64,000 bases of DNA from Ruminococcus sp. GTDB taxonomy: Bacteria > Bacillota > Clostridia > Oscillospirales > Ruminococcaceae. A program made the translations under genes and the position numbers. Under the pieces are notes generated by a model. That model had not been told where the DNA came from. It saw only the letters and a program-made list of their open reading frames with translations, and did not search any database. Below, piece after piece: positions 47,989 to 57,579 of this stretch. Location: NCBI GenBank assembly GCA_021199375.1, contig JAJQIB010000024.1, forward strand, positions 61,802 to 125,801, read 5' to 3'. Every line of letters begins with the position of its first letter. The first letter of the stretch is position 1.

Positions 47989-48062
47989 GATACAATTTTA
48001 CATGTGAGACACAAAACATCAATTCATCCATTCATTTTTTTACAGTAAGGAGAATGCTTAAT

Positions 48063-48569
48063 ATGGAAACAATTACATTCATGACGTCACTTTTGACATT
48101 TTATCTCAAGGGAGAAATTGCTCATGAGCAGAACTTCATAAGAATGAAGGTGCCGAATACTATTCTAACCTTTATTCCGCTAGGCTCGCACAAGGAAACA
48201 ATAGCAGTAAATCAAATCGCTTCTGTTGACACCGATTTCAGACTTATTTTTAAACACCTACTGCTTGGAATCATCGAAGCTATTATAGGATTAGTTTGTA
48301 TGGACAGCTCTGCTGTTTTAGGAATTATCCTTCTGCTTATAGGAATCATGACAATTATCAATTCATTCCAGACAATGCTGATAATCAACACCACATCCGG
48401 TGCAATTAAGGGCGCCTCATTCTTGATTTTTGAAAAAGCAAAGGCTGAAAAGTGTGCAGAACAGATAAATATGCTTATTAGCCAAAGAATGGACGATACC
48501 AACACCCGTATACATACAGAAAATCAAACGGATGCTCTCGTCAATGCTATCAACAATATTAATAAATGA
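48063..48569 (+). CDS. Small membrane protein of unknown function
   Basis: A 168-residue protein. The N-terminal part (about 1-50) is strand-rich and contains a fragment (NFIRMKVPNTILTFIPLGSH) reminiscent of bacterial PH-like domains. Two closely spaced hydrophobic helices (about 57-100, LLLGIIEAIIGLVCM and LGIILLLIGIMTIINSF) follow, then a second strand region and a polar helical tail. The ATG at 48054 is one base from the AAGGAG site, so 48063 is used. It is a single-gene unit behind the T23 run and before a terminator. I do not recognise the family. Confidence 0.75.
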   Translation: METITFMTSLLTFYLKGEIAHEQNFIRMKVPNTILTFIPLGSHKETIAVNQIASVDTDFRLIFKHLLLGIIEAIIGLVCMDSSAVLGIILLLIGIMTIINSFQTMLIINTTSGAIKGASFLIFEKAKAEKCAEQINMLISQRMDDTNTRIHTENQTDALVNAINNINK

Positions 48570-48606
48570 TACACCATAATGTATCAAAAGATACATTACA
48601 CCCTAC

Positions 48607-48637
48607 AGACGCTGTGCTTAATGCATGGCGTCTTTTT
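48607..48637 (+). terminator. Terminator of the small membrane protein gene
   Basis: An 11-bp stem AGACGCTGTGC/GCATGGCGTCT with two G-U pairs (48607-48617 with 48623-48633), 5-base loop and T-run to 48637. Confidence 0.88.
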
Positions 48638-48678
48638 TCAAATCCCACTCTATAAAAATAATATTAACAAAATAACCA

Positions 48679-48756
48679 TTGAATATTGTCGGATTATGTG
48701 CTATGATAAAATAAGTATATCCTGTAAAGGGCATTTAAAGCTGCGGTAAAGCCGCA
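48679..48756 (+). promoter_or_regulatory. nadBC promoter and leader hairpin
   Basis: TTGAAT (48679-48684), 17 bases, TATGAT (48702-48707). A TGCGG/CCGCA hairpin (48742-48756) lies in the leader shortly before the nadB ribosome site. Whether a NAD-responsive regulator uses it is unknown. Confidence 0.6.
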
Positions 48757-48777
48757 TTTACAAAGGAATGATGGACA

Positions 48778-50286
48778 ATGAATAATTTTGATGTTGTAAT
48801 TGCAGGCGCGGGAGCTGCCGGTCTGTACGGAGCATATAATTTATCACGTGATTTAAAGGTGCTGGTTATTGCAAAGCGTGAGCTTACTCTTTGTAATTCC
48901 TCCCTTGCACAGGGGGGTATTGCCGGAGTCTACAACTCGCCAACCGATTCGCCTGAAAATCACAAGCACGACACCTTTGTCGCTGGTGGATACGAAAATG
49001 ATCCCGTCACTACTGATGTTTTGGTTAATGAAGCGCATATTGATATAGGCAAGCTTATCGAGCTTGGAGCAGATTTCGATAAAAAAGAGGATGGCGACTA
49101 TCACCGCACACTTGAGGGCGGTCACGGTATGCACCGTATTTTCCACCACGCCGACTCTACCGGATACGAAATCGAAACTACACTACTAAAAAATGTACAG
49201 CAGCTCGATAATGTCACCATTTGGGAAAACACACTGGTTTGCGACATGGTTCAAACTCCTACGGGATTTTCATTTCTTATAAAAAGAGACGATGATGAAT
49301 TTATAACTGTAAATTCCCACTTCGCAATTTTAGCAACAGGCGGTATCGGAAGAGTTTATGAATATACCACAAATTCCGCCATCGCTACCGGCGACGGAAT
49401 AGCTATGGCTTACAGAATGGGAGCGGAGATCAAAAATCTTTGCTACATTCAGTTTCACCCGACAGCCTTTAACAATCGCCACACCAGAGAATGCTTTCTA
49501 ATATCTGAAGCTGTTCGTGGCGAGGGAGCATATTTGCGCAACTGTAATGGCGATAGATTTATGCAGCTTTACGACAAGCGTTTAGAGCTTGCTCCTCGTG
49601 ATGTAGTTTCACATTCGATTATCTTCGAGTCACAACGCACTGGAAGCGAAAGCTTTTACCTTGATATCACTCACAAGGATCCCGACTTTATCCGTGATCG
49701 CTTTCCGATGATATATCAAAATCTGCTTGAGGCGGGCTTTGATATGACCACCGACATGATACCGATTTATCCATGTCAGCACTATCTGATGGGCGGCATC
49801 AAGGTTGACGAATATGCGCGCACCACCATTGACAAGCTTTACGCTTGTGGCGAGTGCTCATGTACTGGAGTTCATGGAAACAACCGCTTAGCAAGCAATT
49901 CTCTGCTTGAGGCTCATGTCTTTTCACGCCGTGCCGCTAATGACATAAACGAGCGTGTAAAAGACGCGCCAAAGGCATTTGCACCCCACGATTTTGATTT
50001 GCATAAAAACGCTCCGAAAATTCCACATGGTTATCGCACAAAAATTCGTCATATTATGCAGTCAACATACTTCGTAATTCCAAACGTTGAGGGACTAATG
50101 GATGGACTTGAGCAGGTTACGGATATTCTTACAGTGCTAGACAGCGGAGATTTTAAAATAGATCGTGATTATGTTGAAGCAAGAAGTCTTGCGACATCTG
50201 CTTATATAATTCTCACCGAGGCATTTAAAATCTGCTCAAACAGTGAGGAGATTCCAAATATGCCGAAGTTTGAGACGCCTGATTGA
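48778..50286 (+). CDS. nadB: L-aspartate oxidase
   Basis: FAD enzyme that oxidises L-aspartate to iminoaspartate, the first step of de novo NAD synthesis; anaerobes use fumarate as acceptor. The 502 residues begin with the FAD motif IAGAGAAGLYGAYN, followed by NSSLAQGGIAGV, the active-site stretch RTLEGGHGMHRIFHHADSTG, FHPTAF and the C-terminal GECSCTGVHGNNRLASNSLLEA. It is followed 16 bases later by nadC. The partner nadA (quinolinate synthase) is not in the window, so that step must be encoded elsewhere. Confidence 0.95.
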   Translation: MNNFDVVIAGAGAAGLYGAYNLSRDLKVLVIAKRELTLCNSSLAQGGIAGVYNSPTDSPENHKHDTFVAGGYENDPVTTDVLVNEAHIDIGKLIELGADFDKKEDGDYHRTLEGGHGMHRIFHHADSTGYEIETTLLKNVQQLDNVTIWENTLVCDMVQTPTGFSFLIKRDDDEFITVNSHFAILATGGIGRVYEYTTNSAIATGDGIAMAYRMGAEIKNLCYIQFHPTAFNNRHTRECFLISEAVRGEGAYLRNCNGDRFMQLYDKRLELAPRDVVSHSIIFESQRTGSESFYLDITHKDPDFIRDRFPMIYQNLLEAGFDMTTDMIPIYPCQHYLMGGIKVDEYARTTIDKLYACGECSCTGVHGNNRLASNSLLEAHVFSRRAANDINERVKDAPKAFAPHDFDLHKNAPKIPHGYRTKIRHIMQSTYFVIPNVEGLMDGLEQVTDILTVLDSGDFKIDRDYVEARSLATSAYIILTEAFKICSNSEEIPNMPKFETPD

Positions 50287-50302
50287 CAAGGGAGGAAAGA
50301 GC

Positions 50303-51142
50303 ATGAAATTGATGCAGTTTCAGATTGACGATATGATTAAATCCGCACTTAATGAGGATATAAATTACATTGACGTCACCACCGATTATTTAGTTGACGA
50401 ACAAAAAATTGACACCGCTAAATATGTAGCAAAAGCAGATGGCGTACTTTGCGGAATTGATATAGCGCTTAGAGTTTTCACGCTTCTTGATGAAGGTGCT
50501 ACGTTTGAAATCCTTATACATGATGGTGAGCGTGTAAAAAAAGGCGATATAATCGCTAAAATCACGGCTCACACAAGAGCCCTGCTTAAGGGCGAGCGCA
50601 CAGCGCTTAACATCCTTCAGCACATGTCAGGAATTTCCACTGCCACAGCAAAATGCGTTGAGCTATGCAAGGAAACAAGGGCAAGCGTTGCCGACACAAG
50701 AAAAACGCTTCCCGGACTTAGGATTTTCCAAAAATACGCAGTAACCGTTGGCGGCGGAAAAAATCACCGCTATAATCTATCCGACTGTGCTATGCTCAAG
50801 GATACACATCTTGATGCTTATGGTTCGATTACAGCAGCAGTTAATAGACTTCGTGAGCAGATGGGGCATACCGTAAAAATTGAGGTTGAGGTTTCAACTC
50901 TTGACGAGCTTAAAGAAGCACTTGAGGTTGGCTGCGAAATCATCATGCTCGACAATATGAGCTGTGATGAAATGAAAAAGGCGGTAGAAATAACTGCCGG
51001 CAGGGCAAAGCTTGAGGCGTCGGGCAACGTAACCGAGCAAACAATTGCCGACATTGCCGCAACGGGAGTAGACATTATCTCACTGGGTGCGCTAACACAT
51101 TCGGTTATGGCGTTTGATATTTCTATGAAGATTGAAAAATAA
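50303..51142 (+). CDS. nadC: Nicotinate-nucleotide diphosphorylase (carboxylating)
   Basis: Quinolinate phosphoribosyltransferase: converts quinolinate and PRPP to nicotinate mononucleotide. The 279 residues contain the motifs DVTTDYL, LNILQHMSGIST, DTRKTLPGLRIFQKYAV, GGGKNHRYNLSD and EVEVSTLDE. The open frame runs into nadB, but a GGAGG site sets the start at 50303. Second and last gene of the nadBC unit, before a terminator. Confidence 0.96.
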   Translation: MKLMQFQIDDMIKSALNEDINYIDVTTDYLVDEQKIDTAKYVAKADGVLCGIDIALRVFTLLDEGATFEILIHDGERVKKGDIIAKITAHTRALLKGERTALNILQHMSGISTATAKCVELCKETRASVADTRKTLPGLRIFQKYAVTVGGGKNHRYNLSDCAMLKDTHLDAYGSITAAVNRLREQMGHTVKIEVEVSTLDELKEALEVGCEIIMLDNMSCDEMKKAVEITAGRAKLEASGNVTEQTIADIAATGVDIISLGALTHSVMAFDISMKIEK

Positions 51143-51167
51143 AAGAAGTTCTAAATACAAATAAATT

Positions 51168-51202
51168 AACGCCCACCGAGGGTTTTCTCTCGATGGGCGT
51201 TT
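51168..51202. terminator. Terminator between nadC and the convergent surface-protein operon
   Basis: Stem AACGCCCA-CGAG with CTCG-TGGGCGTT (51168-51180 with 51189-51201, one mismatch), T-rich on the plus side and modestly T-rich on the minus side. It probably serves both transcripts. Confidence 0.8.
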
Positions 51203-51222
51203 GCCATATTAAATTACAACGC

Positions 51223-54200
51223 TTATTGCATCATATTTACTGTGTAAGCCTGACCTGAGCGATAAGCAAAATCGCTACTTGCGTTTTCAAATACTGAGGT
51301 AGTATAGGTGCCGTCCTCAAGCGAGCCTAGCTTGGTGAGAAATGCCGCATTTTTGTCCTCGCTGTCTGTCAAAAGCACCACGGTGACCTTATTTGTATCA
51401 GTTGTTACATTGTAATAATCTTCGTAAGTGGCGTTTGCATTTTCGCCGCTTGCCTCAACGCTCTCATAATCGGTAAATGACCAATCTGTCACCTCGGTTA
51501 TAACGTATGTTCCGCGTCTGTCGGTTTGAATAAATCTGCTGCCGTAATAGTAATTATCGGTGGAATCATACTCAGTGCAGTTTATATTCACATAGCTTAT
51601 ACCATCGGGAGTAGTTGTCGAATTGCCTTCCTTATAATACTCGACCTTGAAAATGAATGTCTGATAGGGATCTTCACTTTCAATTTGCTTTTCGATGTTT
51701 AGGTATAGATGAGTTACATCAGTTACAACCGGGTTGGTGACGTCCTTACCCTTAGCTATTACCGAACTGTAGGTTTCATTACTATACGTAAACGAAATAC
51801 CCGTGATGTTTTGCACTTCTTCCGAGCTGTTTGCGGATTGAGTGCCGCTAAAGGTTAGTTTTATTTCTCCACTATTCTGTGAAATACCACTGTCATAAGC
51901 AATTGAAAAGCTTGCTATTTCACTTGCAGAATAGGATCCAGTAAGCTCTTTTCCATCTGAATCATAGTATTTAACCGTGTAGGACAAGAGGTTACTAATT
52001 TCCGTATCATTTATCTTTATAGAAGTCGTGGTTAGCTCAAAGCCTTCTGGCAGAGTGTCCTTTATCTGAGTTACATTAAAGGTGGATAGACCGCTAAACG
52101 TTACAGTATAGGTGGTTTTGCCGCTGTCTTCTGATACCTCGGAGGTCATGGTAGGCGCACAGGTATCATTGCTGTTAAGCGTGGTGGTGTATTCCCAGTT
52201 GGCTTGGTTTTCAAGCACATCGGTTAGCGTGTCGGCATCTATCTGATCTACCGTCACCGCAAACTCTACATAGTACACATCGGTGGAGGTTATACTCGGT
52301 ATAGTCCAGGTGATTTCACGATTGCTTGAATCATATGAGGTCTTGTAACCATTGGAATATTCATAGGTTGTTTTAGTGCCGCTTGTACCTGTTTTATGCG
52401 AACCAGTCGTTAAATCCTTAACAACGCCGAATGAGCTTCCTGAGGTTTTTGAACGCTGTTGATAGAGTATCTTTATCGAGCCGTCAACTAGCGTACAGCC
52501 ACTGGGGACGGTGTCGCTTATCTCCACGTTCGATGAGCTGCCAAGGCTGGTAAGTGCCACACGATAGGTTAGCGTGTCGCCGCTTAAAACCGCCAGACGA
52601 TTTTCATCATCTAAATCAGTATCATCAACCGATTTTTCGGAGTCATTGATTGTAAGCGACTTGTAATTAAGGTCTTTATCATTATTAGGCTCTGTACTGC
52701 CAAGCTCCGAATTTATCGTAGCTACATCCGTCTGACCAAAAATCACGCTCTTTTCGGCTTCAACCGCTACAGGCTTGTAGGTGTTTACCACCGTGAGCAC
52801 AACATTTGTATCGGTGGTGGAATCGTAATCGTCCACATCATCAGTCATTTGAAGTATAAAGCCACCTAATTCCTCATCATATTCAAGCGTTACCTTTTTG
52901 CCATTTAAATACATATCCACACTGTACCAGCCGTCAAAATCATCTGTGAGCATGAGATCCGGATCGGTCGTTTCCTTTATCAGGTACTTTGTGTTCTTTG
53001 TAAATTCAGCGTCTGTGGTTAGGCTAAGCGTTTGATCTGAGCTATCATATTTTAACTTACCACTATCAAAAAGTGTAGTACTATTTGTATCATCCACCGT
53101 ATAAATAGCAATTGTGATTTTTTCATCAAAATTGCTGTAGCCCATAGTACTGGGTAAACCTACTATCTCTTTACTAAAGGTTAGCGAGTAGGGCATGTAG
53201 AAAAGGTCGATGTAATGGTATCCATATCTGGTTACGTGAAAGGAATAAACTTCACCCAGTTTATTATTGCCTGGCGGACTGGGGTCATCATTTTCATCTA
53301 AGCCATTTTCACTTATATAGCTTCCTGTAAAGCTATAAAGGTTGCAATAGTCAGCGTGTTTTTTCGCCGTTATTTCCTCATCCTCCTTTGCTCGAGACGT
53401 TTCGGTATCTTGTAGCACATATTTCTTTTGGTCGGCATCATACACCCAGTATCTTACATACGCCGTGAGCCAGCTTGAAAAGGATACCGACTCGATAAAG
53501 TTACCAGCGGATGCTGATAGAGAAACTGTAGGTTCTACTTCTTTGCCTTCAACGGTGATTTTGTCCATCGTCAAAAAAGACGCATTACTTGCTGTGTTAC
53601 CAAAATAAGTATCTTGCTCGCTATTATACTCATACTTTGAACCTGCAACAAAGAAGAATCTCGAAAGATACTGCCCTCCCGGGACATCATATGAATCGCT
53701 GTAGGACTCCGACTGCGAGTAATATCTAACCGTGTAATTAGAAGAATCGTTTGCTTTGTAGAGGTAGCTTGATACTATATTGTAGGCTTTATAATTGCTA
53801 GTCGAAAGGGTTGACAAAGCATTTTCTGCCGCTGATTTAGATTGGTCAGTGCCTGCATCAAAGCTTAGCTCTATCATATAGCTTGTTGTGCGAACCGCCC
53901 AAATGGTGGGACTGTAAGAATTAGTACCATCATTATAGGTTCCGGTATACATCACCTGATAGCGTGTGGGGGAGTTATTATCATCGTCCACTTTGCCATT
54001 ACTGCCATCACCTACAATTGAATATATCATCGCATCAATTTTTTTCTGTGAGGTGGCGGCGGTTGTATTTTCCAAAAGCTTTTCCGCGTCCTTTTCCGGC
54101 ATGATAATTACATACATCAGGTTTGTAGCAATACTTATCTTTTTCGAAGTGACGCCTGCGGCTTTTTCAGCATCCGTAAGGTCAGGGTTACTGCCACCAG

Positions 54201-56265
54201 TATCACATGTCACGCTTGTTGTAGCAGTAGACATTCTTGCATGATGATAGATCGACCAGTAAAGGGCGTTGCCCGGCACCGTCATGGTGGTTTGATAGAG
54301 GGTGTTGTGGTCGGTCGAGTTTATCTCGGCGAAGATGTTGCCATTATAAGCATAGGTATTATCGCTTGTTGTTTCGTCCGCGGTTACTCCCGGATAGGTC
54401 TTATAATTTCCGTATGTACCGGATGAATTCGAGCTTTCGTATGTGCTTGTTTCAAGCAAGGGGTGAAGCAGATAGTACGACTGATAATAGTTATTATTTT
54501 GAGGTGTTGCATTTTCAGTATAGCCTGAATTTGTCGTTTCCCAATATGGTGCGATTGTTGCGTCTATTCGTGTTGTGCCAGTATTATCCTGAAATCCGCC
54601 GTTTTCAACCTGGTTGGAATACTTTACGTACTTAGGGGCGGATTCGGCGAAATCACCGCTATTATATTTAACTTTAACATAATAATATCTAAGATGTCCC
54701 TGGTCCTCGGCTACGTTACAGGTGTAGCCGTCATCTGTGCTGCTAGTTGTGTCAATCGTCCACTTGCCGTCTGTGCCTTTAGTAGCTGACCATTTAGCAT
54801 TTACGAAAACAGCTTTATAATCAGTAAGATTTTCTTCGGGCAAATTTTCTCTTACAAGCTTGTAGCAGGTGCTATCAGGCAAAACACCTTTACCTTGTAC
54901 AGAAATGTTGGTGTTAATATTAGTGCCGCCTGAGCCGTCATATGTCTTTTCCGAAAGTCGTTGGTTGGTGGCATTGTTATTGCGACAGAAATACCCAAGG
55001 TCAGTATAGAAGCGGCTATAGTATACAGTGCCTTTTTCACCATAGTAGGACGACATAAACCTACCGTCCTCCGATTCAACTGTTGCATTCTTTGCATCGC
55101 GATAGTACGAGTTTCCGCTTGTCGTACAGTACCACTCAAAGGTGTAGTTAGATGTGTCGGTGATTTTCTCGCCTTGGTCGTTATAAAGCACCGCCCGAAA
55201 TGTTCCGTCCTCAGCTATGTGGTCTTCAATAACAACGGTGCTCACGCAGTTGCGTATAAACATAGGCTCTGAATTAAGATCTGCAGCGCCGTTGTTTTTG
55301 CCGTATACAGTGTCATTAGTGGTTTTAAATGGATTATCAAGAGAGTAAGTGTTTGCACTATTATCAACTGGGATATATTTTGTAGTCCTTGTAATATATA
55401 TAGTTATCTTGGCGTAGTAATATCTGCCAATTTCGCCCGATACCGTGATGCTGTCAGTATATGTAGTATCATCAGCTACCTGAACATAGTTAGACACGGT
55501 GTAATAGTCGGTATATGAGTAGCCCAAGGGCGCAGAATCCTCCTCTGAGGAAAAGCTTTCCTTCGACTTATACCAAGTGATTCGATAGGAATAGTTATAG
55601 TTGCAATAGTAAGGATTGCAAGTCAATTTAGTGGTACCAACTGTTTGATCTGATGTGCTTGTAGAGCTCGCAACAGTGCTTGGTTTCAAATCCGATCCTG
55701 GTGTGAGCGTGTTGCCGGAATTATCCGTAACGCTGGCTGTAAGCGTGATGTCGTTACCGCTAGTAGAAGAAGAAACCGTAAGCTGTGTATCATTTGAAAT
55801 ATCCGCCTGAACTGCGCTGGATGTGTACTCTGTTCCGTCAATAGTAACAATTACATAGTAATAATAATACGGCACAACCTTAACGGTGTTGTTTTCAATA
55901 TCGCCCGAGCCACCTGTCAAATCTGTTAGCAGGGTGTAGTTGGTGCTTGTTTTAATATCAGGGGCCTCGTCATTATAGTAAACCGTAGCCGCTGCCTGTG
56001 AGGATGAAATGTACCATGTGTAGGTGACGGTGTAGCAGCCAAGTGTCGCTGAACCACCAGTAAAGTCAACATTTTGCTCAGTGCCATCGTAATAAATTAC
56101 CGCCTTAAACTTGCCCTCGGTGAACATATTATTTTCTATCTCAACAGTATAGCTCGCACTAGTCGAATCAACAGTTATCAAATTCTCGGTTTCACTTGAG
56201 ATAAATGTAACCGAGAAAACGATTGCTAGTATAAATGCGATAATTCTGCTAATACTCTTTTTCAT
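51223..56265 (-). CDS. Very large secreted matrix/adhesin-like protein (1680 residues)
   Basis: A signal peptide (about 1-35) starts the protein. Several strand-rich repeats follow (about 40-540), with recurring phrases of the form VYYxDxxE / FRAVLYNDQGE. A galactose-binding-like domain spans about 555-800 (VENGGFQ, FAEINSTDHNTLYQTTMTVPG, YWSIYHHAR). Next come a prealbumin/SpaA-like module (about 1025-1190), DUF11-like isopeptide-type domains (about 1215-1520: TYRVALTSLGSS, ISDTVPSGCTL, KDTLPEGFEL) and a last prealbumin-like domain (about 1520-1640). It is Ser/Thr/Tyr/Asp-rich. No LPxTG-type signal, membrane helix, SLH or dockerin ends it, so retention must be indirect. It is the last gene of the SipW/TasA-like operon, 29 bases after a TasA-like gene. 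Confidence 0.8.
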   Translation of the reverse strand: MKKSISRIIAFILAIVFSVTFISSETENLITVDSTSASYTVEIENNMFTEGKFKAVIYYDGTEQNVDFTGGSATLGCYTVTYTWYISSSQAAATVYYNDEAPDIKTSTNYTLLTDLTGGSGDIENNTVKVVPYYYYYVIVTIDGTEYTSSAVQADISNDTQLTVSSSTSGNDITLTASVTDNSGNTLTPGSDLKPSTVASSTSTSDQTVGTTKLTCNPYYCNYNYSYRITWYKSKESFSSEEDSAPLGYSYTDYYTVSNYVQVADDTTYTDSITVSGEIGRYYYAKITIYITRTTKYIPVDNSANTYSLDNPFKTTNDTVYGKNNGAADLNSEPMFIRNCVSTVVIEDHIAEDGTFRAVLYNDQGEKITDTSNYTFEWYCTTSGNSYYRDAKNATVESEDGRFMSSYYGEKGTVYYSRFYTDLGYFCRNNNATNQRLSEKTYDGSGGTNINTNISVQGKGVLPDSTCYKLVRENLPEENLTDYKAVFVNAKWSATKGTDGKWTIDTTSSTDDGYTCNVAEDQGHLRYYYVKVKYNSGDFAESAPKYVKYSNQVENGGFQDNTGTTRIDATIAPYWETTNSGYTENATPQNNNYYQSYYLLHPLLETSTYESSNSSGTYGNYKTYPGVTADETTSDNTYAYNGNIFAEINSTDHNTLYQTTMTVPGNALYWSIYHHARMSTATTSVTCDTGGSNPDLTDAEKAAGVTSKKISIATNLMYVIIMPEKDAEKLLENTTAATSQKKIDAMIYSIVGDGSNGKVDDDNNSPTRYQVMYTGTYNDGTNSYSPTIWAVRTTSYMIELSFDAGTDQSKSAAENALSTLSTSNYKAYNIVSSYLYKANDSSNYTVRYYSQSESYSDSYDVPGGQYLSRFFFVAGSKYEYNSEQDTYFGNTASNASFLTMDKITVEGKEVEPTVSLSASAGNFIESVSFSSWLTAYVRYWVYDADQKKYVLQDTETSRAKEDEEITAKKHADYCNLYSFTGSYISENGLDENDDPSPPGNNKLGEVYSFHVTRYGYHYIDLFYMPYSLTFSKEIVGLPSTMGYSNFDEKITIAIYTVDDTNSTTLFDSGKLKYDSSDQTLSLTTDAEFTKNTKYLIKETTDPDLMLTDDFDGWYSVDMYLNGKKVTLEYDEELGGFILQMTDDVDDYDSTTDTNVVLTVVNTYKPVAVEAEKSVIFGQTDVATINSELGSTEPNNDKDLNYKSLTINDSEKSVDDTDLDDENRLAVLSGDTLTYRVALTSLGSSSNVEISDTVPSGCTLVDGSIKILYQQRSKTSGSSFGVVKDLTTGSHKTGTSGTKTTYEYSNGYKTSYDSSNREITWTIPSITSTDVYYVEFAVTVDQIDADTLTDVLENQANWEYTTTLNSNDTCAPTMTSEVSEDSGKTTYTVTFSGLSTFNVTQIKDTLPEGFELTTTSIKINDTEISNLLSYTVKYYDSDGKELTGSYSASEIASFSIAYDSGISQNSGEIKLTFSGTQSANSSEEVQNITGISFTYSNETYSSVIAKGKDVTNPVVTDVTHLYLNIEKQIESEDPYQTFIFKVEYYKEGNSTTTPDGISYVNINCTEYDSTDNYYYGSRFIQTDRRGTYVITEVTDWSFTDYESVEASGENANATYEDYYNVTTDTNKVTVVLLTDSEDKNAAFLTKLGSLEDGTYTTSVFENASSDFAYRSGQAYTVNMMQ

Positions 56266-56294
56266 CTTGTGCCTCCGTATTAGAATTTTAAAGC

Positions 56295-57053
56295 TTAGGT
56301 GTTTGCGTATTTATATAACGTGATATAGCTATTAAACGCAGCTGATATATCTGAAAGATTGCTTGTTAAGCTGGTTTGATTATCATCAAGAAGATTTGTC
56401 GGTAGCGCCTGTGCTGTTATAACTATGTCAAACTCCTGATCGAAAATGCCGTTATAATCTGACTTTAGCTCAGGAATGTGTATGTAGTTAAAAAGCTTTT
56501 CGGTGCTTTTTTTGGATTCTAGCACCTCAAGTGCGTCATTATTGTCGCCTACATAGTAAAACCATCCGTCATACTTATAATCGCTAGTAGTAGTTGCGCT
56601 AGAGCTATCGTAATAGAAATAGCTATTATTTGAGGTTATTGTGCCATCATCTTTAAAAAGCGTAGTTTTATTAGTGTCATCGTAGCTTACGTAAATCGCT
56701 TTGGCAATTGCATTGGCGACTTCAGCACTTAAGGTATTGCCGCTGCTGTCAAGGATATCAATCTTCACCCTGATGTATACATCATTCTCGCAGCTGTTGT
56801 ATACATAGGGGTCTTTGTCAATCGTCTCGCCTGGCTCGGAGGTTTTGGCGGCATTGCTGCCTGTAGTTGACCACTTCGGCTCGTAAATTTTTATATCGTA
56901 TTCCTTGGTGTTGACCTCGTTTGTAACCTTATCTGTGCTGGAAAAGAATGCAAGCGTTACCCCAACAATTAGAATTGCCAGAGCAAAAACTGCCGCTGAG
57001 ACAGTATAAAGCGTGCGTTTTTGGCTAAAGATGCTTTTTATCCTTGCGTTCAT
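56295..57053 (-). CDS. TasA/camelysin-like secreted protein, third of the operon
   Basis: A 252-residue protein with the SipW-dependent signal arrangement: basic N-terminus, hydrophobic helix (about 16-36), then AFFSSTDKVTNEVNTKEYDIKIYEP. This AFFS-x-DKVTN stretch closely matches the AWFTSKDKVTN of the protein at 58488. A beta-rich domain follows, with PYVYNSCENDVYIRVKIDI. TasA-like proteins polymerise into matrix fibres after cleavage by SipW. Its start overlaps the end of the SipW-type peptidase gene and has AGGAGG 7 bases upstream, so the pair is translationally coupled. Confidence 0.8.
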   Translation of the reverse strand: MNARIKSIFSQKRTLYTVSAAVFALAILIVGVTLAFFSSTDKVTNEVNTKEYDIKIYEPKWSTTGSNAAKTSEPGETIDKDPYVYNSCENDVYIRVKIDILDSSGNTLSAEVANAIAKAIYVSYDDTNKTTLFKDDGTITSNNSYFYYDSSSATTTSDYKYDGWFYYVGDNNDALEVLESKKSTEKLFNYIHIPELKSDYNGIFDQEFDIVITAQALPTNLLDDNQTSLTSNLSDISAAFNSYITLYKYANT

Positions 57054-57579
57054 CGCTTTTCCTCCTGCTTGTTATCCTGTCTACAATGTTTACAACTAAG
57101 CTTATAAGCACATATGCTAAAAGCACACATACTATTACGATTAAAGCTCTTCTTCCGTTCGTGCCATCTAGCTTTAGTGCGATGCTACCAATTTTCGGAA
57201 TGCCAAGCACTACCCTTCCTAAAACGTTATCGTAGGTGCTTGGAGCTGAATCCTCTGAGTCGTTCATATCACCCTGGGTGTAGATAAGCTCATTTTCTGT
57301 ATCATTTCTAACCGCTCGGTGGGTTAGTACTACATCATCCTCAATAACGACAGAAATCACATCGCCTTTAACTATGTCGCTAGGGGATGTGTTGTCCACC
57401 AAAATGAGCGTGCCTGACGGGTAGATGTTTCCCATGCTGTCGGTTCTAACAGCATAAAAGCCAAAGCCTAAAAGATGTAATATTATTGCCGTTATCCCTA
57501 TAATAGCTAAAAGGGTAAATATAAGTGTAGCTAAGCCGCTTATTATGCCCTTAGCTATCTTTACCTTACCCCGTGCCAT
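57025..57579 (-). CDS. Signal peptidase I, SipW/ER type (Ser/His), second copy
   Basis: A 184-residue membrane protease with helices near residues 12-37 and at the C-terminus (about 150-170). The nucleophile is S48 in RTDSMGN. The general base is His, H87 in VLTHRAV, where canonical bacterial enzymes have Lys; this marks the SipW/archaeal type. The open frame begins at 57618, but an AAGGCGGA site favours the ATG at 57579, overlapping the previous gene by 14 bases. It is directly coupled to the TasA-like gene at 57053, its likely substrate. The tail is Arg/Lys-rich. Confidence 0.88.
   Translation of the reverse strand: MARGKVKIAKGIISGLATLIFTLLAIIGITAIILHLLGFGFYAVRTDSMGNIYPSGTLILVDNTSPSDIVKGDVISVVIEDDVVLTHRAVRNDTENELIYTQGDMNDSEDSAPSTYDNVLGRVVLGIPKIGSIALKLDGTNGRRALIVIVCVLLAYVLISLVVNIVDRITSRRKSDERKDKKHL

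Noticed and set aside
51223..51300. LPxTG-type anchor at the end of the 1680-residue protein
   Set aside because: The last 40 residues contain neither a sorting motif nor a hydrophobic helix, and no other frame supplies one before the terminator.
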